Assembly: GCF_047675955.1 (NCBI RefSeq)
Contig: NC_132923.1
Coordinates: forward strand, 90,021,137 to 90,085,136
Direction: 5' to 3'
DNA from: Chlorocebus sabaeus
Taxonomy: Eukaryota > Chordata > Mammalia > Primates > Cercopithecidae
Length of the DNA stretch: 64,000 nt
Shown here: positions 11,399 to 22,440 of the stretch, piece after piece
Layout of the letters: every line of letters begins with the position of its first letter
Position numbering within the stretch: the stretch's first letter is position 1
Program-made: the position numbers and the translations under genes
Notes under the pieces: model-generated
What the model was told of the DNA's origin: nothing
Seen by the model: only the letters and a program-made list of their open reading frames with translations
Database searches by the model: none

Positions 11399-12350
11399 CC
11401 AGTCCCTCCACACCTGTGGGTGTTTCTCATCAGGTGGGACAAGAGACTGAGAAAAGAAATAAGACACAGAGACAAAGTATAGAGAAAGAACAGTGGGCCC
11501 AGGGGACCGGCGCTCAGCATACAAAGGACGGGCACCGGGCACTGGTCTCTGAGTTCCCTCAGTATTGTTGATCACTGTCTCTACCATCTCGGTGAGGGGG
11601 ATGTGGCAGGACTATAGGGTAATGGTGGGGAGAGGGTCAGCAGGAAAACATGTGAGCAAAGGACTCTGTGTCATAAATAAGTTTAAGGAAAGGTGCTGTG
11701 CGTTGATGTGCACGTACACAAACATCTCTGCAATAAAGAGCAGTGTTGCCACCAGCATGTCTCACCTCCAGCCCTAAGGTGGTTTTCTCCTATCTCAGTA
11801 AATAGAACATACAATCGGGTTTTACACTGAGACATTCCATTCCCAGGGACAAGCAGGAGACAGATGCCTTGCTCTTATCTCAACTGCAAAGAGGCCTTCC
11901 TCTTTCACTAATCTTCCTCAGCACAGACCGTTTACAGGTGTTGGGCTGGGGGACGGTTATGTCTTTCCCTTCCCACAAGGCCATATCTCAGGCTATCACA
12001 TGGGGAGAAACCTTGGACAATACCTGGCTTTCCTGGGCAGAGGTCCCTGCAGCCTTCCGCAGTGTATTGTGTCCCTGGGTACTCGAGATTAGAGAATGGT
12101 GATGACTTTTACCAAGCATACTGCCTTCAAACACCTTTTTAACAAAGCACGTCCTGCACAGCCCTAAATCCATTAAACCTTGAGTCAACACAGTGTATGT
12201 CTCTGCAAGCACAGGGTTGGGGCTAGGGTTACAGATTAAGAGCATCTCAAGGCAGAAGAATTTCTCTTAGTACAGAACAAAATGGAGTTTCTTATGTCTA
12301 CTTCTTTCTACATAGACACAGTAACAGTCTGATCTCTCTTTTCCCCACCA
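11399..12350 (-). repeat. Solo ERV LTR, HML-2/LTR5-like
   Basis: About 950 bp. In minus orientation it matches the organisation of HML-2 LTRs: plus-strand 'ctccacacctgtgggtgttt' near one end, then 'gacaaagtatagagaaagaa', 'gcagccttccgcagtg' and 'gatctctcttttccccacc' at the other. Flanked by the short repeat ACAACAA (11392-11398 and 12350-12356), a likely target-site duplication. No internal viral genes are present, so it is a solo LTR from recombination. It interrupts the old L1. Confidence 0.75.
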
Positions 12351-13109
12351 CAACAAAATACTCCAATCCCATTCAAAAATTCAAAGGACCTCAATAGAAA
12401 CTTCTGCAAAGAAGATATGCAAGTGATCCATAAGCACACCTGGAAAGACGCTCAACTTCATTAGTCATTGGGGAAATGCAAATCAAAACCACAGTGAGAT
12501 ACCACTTCATATCCTTTAGAAAGGCTATAATTATTTTTAATGGAAAATGTGAAATGCTGAACAGAATATGGAGAAATTGAAACTCTTATGAATTGCTGGT
12601 GAATGTAAATTGGCATAGCCAATTTGCAAAACCAATTTGTGGTTCCTCAGAAAAATAAAATCACAATTTCCCTGGGGCCCAGCAATTCTACTTTTAGATG
12701 TATACCCAATGGATTTGAAAGCACGGATTTGAACAGATCCTTGTAAACCAATGTTCACAGCAACATTATTCACAGTAGATATCAGGTTGAAGAGCCCAAG
12801 TGTCCATTAACAGATGAATGGGTTCACAAAATGTGGTATACAGACAATGGAATATTATTCAGTCGAAAAAAGAATGAAGTTCTGATACACACTACCGCAG
12901 GAATGATAGTGATAACAGCATGCTAAGTAAAATTTGACAGACATCAAAGGAAATATATCATATGATTCCACTCCTAAGTTGTAGATTAAGCAAATTCATA
13001 CATTAGACAAAGTAGTAGAGAATAATAAGGACTGGGAGAAGGCAGAGTTATCATGTAATGATTACAGAGTTTCTTTAGAGTGATGAAAACCTTTTGGAAA
13101 TAGGTAGTG

Positions 13110-13412
13110 GGCCGGGCGCGGTGGCTCAAGCCTGTGATCCCAGCACTTTGGCAGGCCGAGACGGGTGGATCACGAGGTCAGGAGATCGAGACCATCCTGG
13201 CTAACACGGTGAAACCCCGTGTCTACTAAAAATAATACAAAACACTAGCCGGGCAAGGTGGCGGCGCCTGTAGTCCCAGCTACTCGGGAGGCTGAGGCAG
13301 GAGAATGGCGTAAACCCAGGAAGCGGAGCTTGCAGTGAGCTGAGATCCGGCCACTGCACTCCAGCCTGGGCGACAGAGCAAGACTCCATCTCAAAAAAAA
13401 AAAAAAAAAAAA
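13110..13412 (+). repeat. AluY, cercopithecoid-type subfamily
   Basis: Full-length Alu with A-tail, flanked by perfect 14-bp target-site duplications GGAAATAGGTAGTG at 13096-13109 and 13413-13426. Diagnostic bases include GGCTCAAGCCTGT, ACTAGCCGGGC, GGCGTAAACCC and GATCCGGCCACTGC, a combination I associate with Old World monkey AluY copies. Low divergence and intact duplications point to recent insertion into the older L1. Confidence 0.93.
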
Positions 13413-13448
13413 GGAAATAGGTAGTGATGACGGTTGTAAAACACTGTA

Positions 13449-14484
13449 GGATCTGCTGCCAAGATGGCCAAATAGGAACAGCTCCAGTCTGCAGCTCCCA
13501 GCAAGACCAACACAGAAGGTGGGTGATTTCTGCATTTCCAATTGAAGTAGCCTGTTCATCTCTTTGGGACTGGTTAGGCAGTCAGTGCAGGCCACAGAGG
13601 GCGAGCAGAAGCAGGGTGGGGCATAGCCTCACCAAGGAAATGCAAGGAGTGGAGGGCCTCCCTTTCCCAACCAAGGGAAGCCATGAGAGACTGTGCAATC
13701 CAGCCCAAATGCTACACTTTTCCCACGGTTTTGCAATCTGCAGACCAGGAGATTCCCTCATGTGCCTACACCACCAGGGCCCTGGGTTTCAAGCACAAAA
13801 CTGTGCAGCTGTTCAGGCAGACACTACACTAGCTGCGGAGTTTTTTTTTTTTTCATACCCTCGTGGTGCCTGGAACCCCAGCCAGACAGAAGCTTTCACT
13901 CCCCTGGAAAGGGGCTGAAGCCAGGGAACCAAGTGGTCTCACTCAGTGGGTTCCATTCCCACAAGGCCCAGCAAGCTAAGAACCACTGGCTTGAAATTTT
14001 CACCAATAGCACAGCAGTCTGAAGTCAACCTGTGATGATTAAGCTTGGTGGGGGGAGGGGCGTCTGCCATTACTGAGGCTTGAGTAGGCGATTTTCCCCT
14101 GACAGTGCTAAAAAGGCCTGAAAGTTCAGACTGGGAAAACTCAACGCAGTGAGGCAAAGCAACTGTGGCCAGTCTGCCTCTCTGGAGTCCTCTTCACTGG
14201 GCAGGGCATCTCCGAAAGAAAGGCAGCAACCCCAGCCAGGGGCTTATAGATAAAATTCCCGTCTCACTGTGGGCATAGCTTCAGCGGACTTAAACATTCC
14301 TGCCTACCGGCTCTGAAGACAGCAGTGGATCCTGACAAGGAGGGTTCTGCCAACACAGTGCTTGAGCTCTGCTAAAGGACAGACTTCCTCCTCAAGTGGG
14401 TCCCTGATCTCCATGACTCCTGACTGCCAGAGACCTCCCAACAGGGGTTGACTGACACCTCATACAGGAGAGCTCCAACTGGCC
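13449..14484 (+). mobile_element. L1 5' UTR fragment
   Basis: Starts 'gccaagatggccaaatagga' and 'acagctccagtctgcagctc', then 'gggtgatttctgcatttcca', the start of a primate L1 5' UTR. It runs about 1 kb and stops at 'gagctccaactggc' without reaching ORF1, so it is a 3'-truncated piece, probably left by recombination or deletion. Confidence 0.85.
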
Positions 14485-14825
14485 CTCATCAGAAGCGCCT
14501 TTAATGTTCCTATTTCTACTAACATTCTGTTATGGTGGTATAATTATTCTATAAACCAGTATAAGCTTTTTCATCCATGTTTCTCACTTCCCTCTGAGCC
14601 CTCATGAGAAGCATTTTAATGTCCATATATCTACTAATACTGTGTTTAAGGTAGTCTATGCTTTTCCTATCATGCACTTCAAAATCTTCCAATCTCTACA
14701 TATTCTTCAATTCCAAAGCCAATTCTACATTTGTGAGTATTTATTACAGCACACCTCACCTCTACTACCAAAATCCTAGGGCTTCTGTAACAAATTAACA
14801 GAAATGTGGTGATTTTAAATGACAG

Positions 14826-14961
14826 AGCCAGTTGCAATGGCGTGAGCCTCTAGTCCCAGCTACTCTAACGGCAGAAATGGAAGGATTGTTTGAGCCCAGA
14901 ACTTTGAGACTAGCCTCAGCAACTTAAAGAAGACCCTGTCTTTAAAAAAAAAAAAAAAAAA
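14826..14961 (+). repeat. Diverged Alu-related monomer
   Basis: Contains 'gtgagcctctagtcccagct', 'tttgagcccag' and 'agactagcctcagcaactt' in Alu left-monomer order, followed by an A-tail. Single monomer, strongly diverged (FLAM/FRAM-like). Confidence 0.6.
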
Positions 14962-15024
14962 GATGAAGAAAGAGAGAAAGAAAGAAAGAAAGAGAAGGAG
15001 AGAAAGAAAGAAAGAAGAAAGAAA

Positions 15025-15097
<73 letters not shown>

Positions 15098-15124
15098 AGA
15101 AAAAGAAAGAAAGAAAGAAAGAAA

Positions 15125-15192
<68 letters not shown>

Positions 15193-15204
15193 GAAAGAAA
15201 AAAA
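14962..15204. repeat. (AAAG)n microsatellite
   Basis: About 240 bp of GAAA/AAAG with few interruptions, grown from the A-tail of the preceding monomer. The long low-complexity open frames across it on both strands are artefacts. Confidence 0.97.
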
Positions 15205-15789
15205 CAGCAGAAATTTATTCTGTCACTGTTCTGGAGACCTGAAGTCCAAAACACTAGCCTGGCTTAAATCAAAAAGTATCAGTGGGGCTGTGTTCCCTGC
15301 AGAGCTCTAGAGGAGAATCCATTCCCTACCTCCCCCAGCTGCTGCTGGCTGCCAGCATTCCGTGGGTTATGGCTGCATCCCTCCAATCTTCAAGACCAGC
15401 ATCTTCAAATCTCTCTCTACTCCATCTTTGCATGGCCTTCCCTGTGTGTGTCATATCTCCTTCTACATTTAGTGCTCACCTTGATAATCCAGTATAATCT
15501 CCCCATATTGATTCTTAACATCATCACCTCTGCTAAGACTCTTCCAAAAAAAGATATCATTTACAGGTTCTATAGATTAGAACTTGATGTCTATCAAGGT
15601 CATTATCCAGCATATTAAAATCTTCCTACTGATCATTGAAGATGGCCCTCCCCCACCAAAATGTGTTTGCCTTATCCCAACATTCCAAAAGCCTCAACCC
15701 ATTACAGCATCAGCTCAAGTGTAAAATCTTGTCCAACTACCATTAGCTTAAAACTAGCTTAAAACTGTTTTTATGTTTGTAGTGGAATA

Positions 15790-16120
15790 GTTTATGATAT
15801 AACGAAGATTGAAATGTGACATACATAGGGCTAAGATTAGTGGTAGTAAAGTCTTTGATAGGAAATGAATGCATTGGCCATAACGAAATACTGGATATGA
15901 AGCTCATACTCATAGAAATAAAATAGTAAGCAGTAAAGTCTTAATAATAAAAGTTATTGTGTAAATTTCTGGAATATGGCTCCTAAAAATAAAATTACTG
16001 TAGGAGTATTTATCATGGTGATATTTAGCATACTTAGCAAATAATAGTCAAATGATCCTGCTGCATATTTAACATTAAAGCCTGACACAAGTTATCGTTC
16101 TCCTTCAGTTAGGATGAATG
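15790..16120 (-). pseudogene. NUMT: nuclear copy of mitochondrial ND1, C-terminal half
   Basis: Reverse-complement translation around 16020-16090 gives ..LVSGFNV-YAAG.. in one frame, with a TAA immediately before it. This is the invariant ELVSGFNVEYAAG segment of mammalian NADH dehydrogenase subunit 1. Flanking sequence also follows the ND1 3' half (for example plus-strand 'gcataacg' to 'agattagtggtagtaaagtc' matches the ND1 tail read backwards). It is frameshifted and AT-rich, hence an old, inactive insertion. The second half continues at 16785, on the far side of two Alus. Confidence 0.85.
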
Positions 16121-16167
16121 AAGCACTCCAGTTCCTTCCTTCCTTCCTTCCTTCCTTTGTCTCTTTC
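16121..16167. repeat. (TTCC)n tract and T-rich tail next to Alu
   Basis: Seven or so TTCC units followed by T-rich sequence, grown from the poly(A) end of the following minus-strand Alu. Confidence 0.85.
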
Positions 16168-16450
16168 TTTTTTTTTTTTTTTTTTTGGAGTTTCACTTTT
16201 GCTGCCCAGGCTGAATCTCAGCTCACTGCAACCTCCACCTCCCAGGTTCAAGAGATTCTCCTCCCTCAGCCTCCTGAGTAGCAGGAATTACAGGTGCCAG
16301 CCACCACACCCTGCTAATTTTTGTATTTTTTGTAGAGATGGGGTTTCACCATGTTGGCCAAGTTGGTCTTGAACTCCCGATCTCAAGTGATCCACCCACC
16401 TCAGCCTCCCAAAGTGCTGGGGTTACAGGTGTGAGCCACTGTGCCCAGCC
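16168..16450 (-). repeat. Alu (AluS/J-like), minus strand
   Basis: Poly(T) then 'ctcagctcactgcaacctcc' and 'tcccaaagtgctggggttac', ending 'gtgagccactgtgcccagcc'. Inserted within the ND1 NUMT. Confidence 0.92.
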
Positions 16451-16451
16451 C

Positions 16452-16778
16452 CAGGTTTTTGCTGTTGTTGTTGTTGTTTTGTTTGTTTGTTTTTGTTTGA
16501 GATGGAGTCTCAGTCTGTCTCCTAGGCTGGAGTGCAGTGGCACGATCTTGGCTTGCTGCAACCTCCACTTCCTGGGTTCAAGCGATTCTCCTGCCTCGGC
16601 CTCCTTAGTAGCTGGGATTACAAGCATATGTCACCACGCCCAGCTCATTTTTTGTATTTTTAGTAGAGATAGGTTTCACCGTGTTAGCCAGGATGGTCTC
16701 AATCTCCTGACCTCATGATCTACCCATCTCAGCCTCAAAAAGTGCTGAGATTACAGGCGTGAGTCATCGTGCCCGGTC
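16452..16778 (-). repeat. Second Alu, minus strand
   Basis: Follows the first Alu directly. (TTG)n/(TTTG)n tail, 'gagatggagtctcagtctgt', 'ggctggagtgcagtggcacg', ending 'gagtcatcgtgcccgg'. Same orientation as its neighbour; together they split the NUMT by about 660 bp. Confidence 0.92.
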
Positions 16779-16784
16779 CAGCTG

Positions 16785-17200
16785 TTTCTTGTAAACCTTA
16801 ATCTTTTTCAATTTCAAGTTTAAATTCTGTGATGGTAAGTGGCCATGATGGAAAAATTAATCATAAACACTCTTGGTTAATTATAAGAGTAGAGAGTGTA
16901 AATGATCCACTTATTCATATAACTGATAGTAAAGTAATTGCTAAACTTACTTCAAATGAAATTGTGCTGCTGCTCCTATATGTATGCTTAAGAAGGCATG
17001 TTTTGACCTTAAAGTTCATCCTGATCTTAGCATGGAGTATAAAGCTAGCTTGAAACTGATAAAATAAATAATGTCCCCAAGTTTACAATAATTCATGGAT
17101 ATGGCATAGATAAGAGAATTCGTATTTTTAATGTTAAGGTAAGAGATTGAATTGATGCAAAGATAAATATTAATATAGAGGAAGCTATCTATCATAATTC
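16785..17200 (-). pseudogene. NUMT: mitochondrial ND1, central and N-terminal part
   Basis: Continues the ND1 copy. Plus-strand 'ggccatgatgg', 'tgatccacttattcatataac', 'gatagtaaagtaattgctaa', 'acttacttcaaatgaaattg' and 'catcctgatcttagcatgga' follow the reverse complement of primate ND1 in order and spacing. Similarity fades after about 17150, so the right end is approximate. No open reading frame remains under the mitochondrial or nuclear code. Confidence 0.8.
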
Positions 17201-17325
17201 TTTTTATTCTAAAAAGAAGTGTTTTCTTTTTAATAAGCATATATAAGACATAACTTTATGAGGATATTAAAGTTCTTGGGGTATTCTCAATCACTAAATA
17301 TGTTACAGACCTCATCTACCTGGTT

Positions 17326-17453
17326 AAGTTTTTCTTTCTTTCTTTCTTTTTCCTTCATCTGCTGTTTTTCAGGTGCCTTTCTCTCTTTCCTTCTTCTTTC
17401 TTTCTTTCTTTCTCTTTCTTCTTTCGATCTTCTTTTCTTTCTTTCTTTCTTTC
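17326..17453. repeat. (TTTC)n-rich simple repeat
   Basis: Interrupted TTTC/TTCT tracts flanking a short unique stretch; adjoins the A-rich end of the next, minus-strand L1. Confidence 0.85.
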
Positions 17454-17454
17454 A

Positions 17455-17640
17455 TTTCAATAACAGATTTTGGGGAACAGATGGTGTTTGGTCTGTTTAG
17501 TGGTGGTTTCTGAGATTTTGGCACACCCATCACCAAGCAGTGTACACTGTACCCAATGTGTAGTCCTTTATCCCTCACCCTGCTCCTACATTTCCCCGAG
17601 TCCCCAGAGTTCATTGTATCGTTCTTATGCCTTTAATCAC
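17455..17640 (-). mobile_element. L1 3' end, minus strand
   Basis: Contains 'agattttggggaacagatgg', 'gtgtacactgtacccaatgt' and 'ttcattgtatcgttcttatg', typical of a reverse-complemented older primate L1 3' UTR. It abuts plus-strand L1 sequence. Confidence 0.75.
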
Positions 17641-20600
17641 CATTAAAGAACTTACCCATATAACCAACCACCACCTGTTCCCCAAAAACAATTGAAATAA
17701 TTTTTAAAATGCACAAAATTAATTTCTCTTCTATACACAAACAGCATTCAAGCTTAGAATGAAACCATGAACTCAATCCTAGAGGGAAGGCGAAGCAAGA
17801 TTGCTGAATAGAACCCTCCAGTGATCATCTGCCCCATAGGAACACCACATTGAACAACTATTCACACACAAAAGAAAAATTAGGTGAATGATTACAGTAC
17901 TTCATTTTAACACCATATCACGGAAAGAGGCACTGAAGCAGGTTGGAAAGATTGTCTTGCATTGTCTACATTACCCACCCACCCCCATCCCCTGGTGGTG
18001 CTGTGGCACAGAGACAGTCTATGTTCTTGGGAGAAAGAGAGCAAAGCGATTGTGGGACTCTGCCTTGGAACTCAGTTCTGACCTGTCACAGTGGAAGGCA
18101 ACACAGGGCAGAAGTCAGCTGGCACCCATGGATGGAGCATTTAGATCAGCCCTAGTCAAAGGGGAATCACCCATCTCAATAGTCAGAAAATGAGTTCCAG
18201 CTAATCCCATCATCATGGGCTAAAGTCCTCTAGGGCCCTAAAGAAATTTCAAAGGCAGTCTAGGCCACAAACACTGCAATTCCTGGGGAAGTCCTCATGC
18301 TGTGCTGAGCTCAGAGCCAGTGGACTTGGAGTGCATGTGACCTAGTGAGACACCAGCTGGGGTGGCCAATGGAGTGTTTGCATCACTCATCCCCCAACTC
18401 CAGGCAGTGTAGCTTGCAGATCCAGGAGGAGAGAGAAAAGTAAAGTGGACTTTGTCATGCAATTTGGATATCAGTTCAACCACAGTAAAATAAAGCACCA
18501 AGCAGAGTCTTGAAGCCCTCATTCCAGGTCATAGCTCCTGGACAACATTTCTAGACCCACCTTGGGCCAGAAGGGAACCTGCTGCACTGAAGGGAAAGAT
18601 GCAGTCCTAGTAGGACTAAACACCTGCTGACTAAAAAGCCCTTGGCCTGGAATAAAGAACAGCAGTAGCCAAGAGATAGTCACCACAGGGTACTGTGCTG
18701 GCTTCAGGTCTGACCCAGCACAGTCCCAGCAGTGGTGGCCATAGAAGTGTTTGCATCAACCTTTCCCCAACTCCAAGTAGCTCAAAACAGACAGACTCTG
18801 TTTGTTTGGGGAAAGTAAGGGAAGAAAACCAGAGATTCTGCCTGGTAATCTAGGGAATTCATCTGGATCTTATGCAAGACCACCAAGGCAGTACCTCTAG
18901 AGTCTTCAAGAGCCAAAGCATTACTGAGTTTGGGATGCCCCCTAAAGCAGATATAGCTGCAGTGACCAAAGGCTTAGATGACAACACCCAAGTCCCTTCA
19001 AATACCTGGAAAGTGTTCTCAAGAAGGATGGGTAGAAACAAGCCCAGACTGTGGTGACTACAATAAATACCTAACTCTTCAATGCCCAAACACTGATAAA
19101 GATCCACAAGCATCAAGACCACCCACAAAAACATGACCTCACCAAACAAACTAAATAAGGCACCAGTGACCAATCCTGGATAGAGATATCTAAACTTTCA
19201 GACAGAGAATTCGAAGTAGCTGTTTTTAAAAAGCTCAGTGAAATTGAAGATAACATGAAGAAGGAATTCAGAATCCCATTAGATAACTTTAACAAAGAGA
19301 TTAAAATAATTTAAAAGAATCAAGCAGAAATTCTGGAGCTAAAAAACTGCAATTGACAGACTGAGGAATGCATCAGAGTCTTTTAACAGTAGAATTGATC
19401 AAGCAGAAGAAACGATTAGTGAGCACAGGGTATTTGGAGATACATAGTCAGAGGAGACCAAAAAAAAGAATAAAGCACACCTGCAAGATCTAGAAAATAG
19501 CCTCGAATCAGAAAAGCTAAGAGTTCTTGGCCTTAAAAAGAAGGTACAGAGATTGAGGTATAAAGTTTATTCAAAATGATAATGACAAGAGAACTTCCCA
19601 AACCTAGAAAATAATATCAATATTCAACTAGAGGAAGGTTGTAGAACACCAAACAGATTGAACACAAATAAGACTGCCCCAAGACATTTAATAATCAAAC
19701 TCCCAAATGTCAAGGATAAAAAAAAGGATCCAAAAAGCAGCAAGAGAAAAAGATATATATAATATACATTGGAGCTTCAATATATCTGGCATGAGTCTTC
19801 TCAGTGGAGACATTACAGGCCAGGAGACAGTGGCATGACATATTCCAAGCCCTAGAGGAAAATACTATTTTATCCTAGAATCTATATCCAGTGAAAATAT
19901 CATTGATATATGAAGGAGAAATAAAGACTTTCCCAGAAAAACAAAAGCTAAGGGATTTCATCAACACCAGACCTGGCACCAAGAAATGCTAAAGACAGTT
20001 CTTCAACTAGAAAGAAAATAAGCTAATAGTTGCTTAATTATTAAATAATTGCTTAAGTGAATAAGCAATAAGAAATCATCTGAAGGTACAAAACTCACTG
20101 GTAAAAGTAAGTACACAGAAAAACACTGAATATTATAACACTGTAATTGTAGTGTATAAACTATTCACATCTTGAGTAGAAAGACTAAAAGTGAAACAAT
20201 AAAAAATAATAACCACAACAATTTTTCAAGATCTGGAACAAGACAAGGATGCCCACTTTTACCACGGTTATCCAATATAGTACTGGAAGTCCTAGATAGA
20301 ACAATCAGACAAGAGAAAGAAATAAAGGGCATCCAAACTGCAAAGAAAGAAGTCAAATCATCCTTGTTTGCAGATGATATGCACTTACATTTGGAAAAAC
20401 CTAAAGACTCCACCAAGAAACAATTAGAACTGATGAACAGATTCAGTAAAGTTGTGGAATACAAAATCAACATATGAAGAAAAAAGAGTAGCATTTCTAT
20501 ATGCCAACAGTGAAAATCTGAAAAAGAAATCAAGAATGTAACCCCATTTGCAGCAGTTCCAAATAAAATAAAATGCCTAGGAATTAACTAACAAAGAAGG

Positions 20601-22440
20601 GAAAAATCTCTACAATGAAACTTATAAAATATGGATACAGGAAAGTGAGGAGAACACAAAAAAATGGAAAGATATTCCATATTCATGGATTGGAAGAATC
20701 AATATTGTTAAACTGTTCATACTACCCAAAGCAATCTACAGATGCAGTGCAATCAGTATCAAAATACCAATGATATTCTTCACAGAAATAGAAAAAAAAA
20801 TCCTAAAATTTATATGAAACCACAGAAAATGCAGAATAGCCAAAGTTATCCTAAGAAAAAAATAATAAAACTGGAGAATCACATTACCTGACTTCAAGTT
20901 ATACTACAGAGTGATAATTACCAAAGCAGCATGGTTCTAGCACACACACAAAAAAAAGACACAAGCCAATAGAACAGCATAGAGAACCCAGAAATAAATC
21001 CCTACTTCTACAGTGAACTCATTTTTTTGACAAAGATGCCAAGAACATACACTGAGGGAAAAGACTGTCTCTTCAATAAATGGTTCTGAGAAAACTGAAT
21101 ATCCATACGCAGAAGAGGGAAACCAGACTCCTATCTTTACCATATATAAAAATCAAATCAAAATTGATTAAAGACTTAAATCTAAGACTTTAAATTATGA
21201 AACTACTAAAAACGAACATTGAGGAAGTATGCTAGGACATTGGTTTGAACAAAGATATCTTGAGTAATAGCCCACAAACACAGGCAACCAAAGCAAAAGT
21301 GGACAAATAGGATCACATCCAGTTTAAAAGCTTCTCCACAGCAAAGAAAACAATCAACAAAGTGAATAAACAGACCACAGAATGGGAGAAAATATTTGCA
21401 ACTATCCGTCTGACAAGGGATTAATAACCATAATATATAAGGAGTCCAAACAACTCAATGAGAAAAAAACCTAAATATCCAATTTAAAAATAAGCAAAAG
21501 ATCTAAATAGATATTTCTCAGAAGAAAACATACAAAAGGCTAACAGGCACATGAAAGGTTGCTCAACATCATTAAACATCAGGCAAATGCAAATCAAAAC
21601 TATGATGAGGTATCATCTTGCCCTAGTTAAAAATGGCTTTGATCCAAGACAAGCAATAATGAATGCTCGTAAGAATGTGGAGAAAAATGAACCCTCATAT
21701 ACTGTTGGTGGGGATGTAAATTAGCACAACCACTATGAAGAACAGTATGGAGATTCCTCAAAAAACTAAAAATATAGCTGCCATACGATGTAATCCCACT
21801 TGTAGGTATATAATTAAAAGAAAGGAAACCAGTGTATCAAAGAGATATCTGCACTCCCATGTTTATTGCAGCACTATTCACACTCACTAAGATTTGGAAA
21901 TAACGTAAGGGTCCATCAAGAGTTGAATGAATAAAGAAAATGTGGTACATATACACAATGGAGTACTATTCAGCCATGAAATAAATGAGATCCTATGATT
22001 TGCAACAACATGAATGGAACTGGAGGACATTATGTTAAGTGAAATAAGTCAGACACAGAAAGACAAACTTTGTATGTTCTTATTCATTTGTGAGAGCCAA
22101 AAATTAAAACAATTGAACTCATACAGATAAAGAGTAGAATGATAGTCACCAGAGGCTTGGATGGAAAAGTTGGGGTGGTTAATGGGTACAAAAATATAGT
22201 TAGATAGAATGACTAAATCTAGTATTAAAATGCACAACAAGGTGACTAGTATCAACAATAATGTATTGTACATTTTAAAATAACCAAAAGATTATAATTG
22301 GAATATTCATAACACAAAGAAATGATAAATGCTTGAGGTGATACCCTGAAGTCATTATTACACATTGTATCAAAATATTTCATGCACCCCATAAATATAT
22401 ATACCTATATTCTACTTATAAAAATCAAAAATCAAAATAT
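17641..22440 (+). mobile_element. L1 mosaic: 3' end, then 5' UTR, ORF1 remnant and truncated ORF2
   Basis: Begins with a short L1 3' end ('caccacctgttccccaaaaa') and an ORF2 scrap, then at about 17785 a 5' UTR-like start ('gcaagattgctgaatagaac'). An ORF1-like coiled-coil remnant lies near 19200-19560. At about 20222 the sequence jumps into the reverse transcriptase domain of ORF2; the endonuclease and early RT part is missing. The element ends near 22420 with A/T-rich tail sequence. Stops and frameshifts are frequent; it is inactive. Confidence 0.8.
20172..20477 (+). pseudogene. L1 ORF2 reverse-transcriptase fragment
   Basis: The longest protein-like piece of the L1 mosaic: SGTRQGCPLLPRLSNIVLEV and then SLFADDMHLHLE, matching the RT palm motifs (FADD in place of YADD). 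Preceded by a deletion of most of ORF2 and followed by a stop at 20475. Relic of an autonomous retrotransposon, no longer functional. Confidence 0.85.

Larger units (their letters stand above)
11248..13448 (+). mobile_element. Old L1 3' half (L1M type), interrupted by an LTR and an Alu
   Basis: L1 ORF2 and 3' UTR-like sequence ('acagatgaatgggttcacaa', 'atggaatattattcagtcg') with many stops and frameshifts. It is split by a solo LTR at about 11399-12350 and the AluY at 13110-13412, and ends abruptly where a different L1 5' UTR begins. No coding capacity remains. Confidence 0.8.
14485..15563 (-). repeat. MaLR (MLT1-like) LTR plus start of internal region, split by an insertion
   Basis: On the minus strand an MLT1-like LTR (about 15563 back to 14771) is followed by the beginning of the MaLR internal sequence (14770 to 14485; plus strand 'caattccaaagccaattcta'). 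An Alu-related monomer with an expanded (AAAG)n tail interrupts the LTR at about 14826-15205. Confidence 0.6.

Noticed and set aside
14962..15204. CRISPR-like regular repeat
   Set aside because: Tetranucleotide microsatellite without spacers; the genome is vertebrate.
14916..15310. Long open frames on both strands rich in Lys/Glu/Arg or Phe/Leu/Ser
   Set aside because: They are translations of the (AAAG)n microsatellite.
20172..20477. Reverse transcriptase open frame as a possible domesticated gene or retron-like system
   Set aside because: It is a short fragment of L1 ORF2 flanked by L1 sequence and stops, with the upstream catalytic part deleted.
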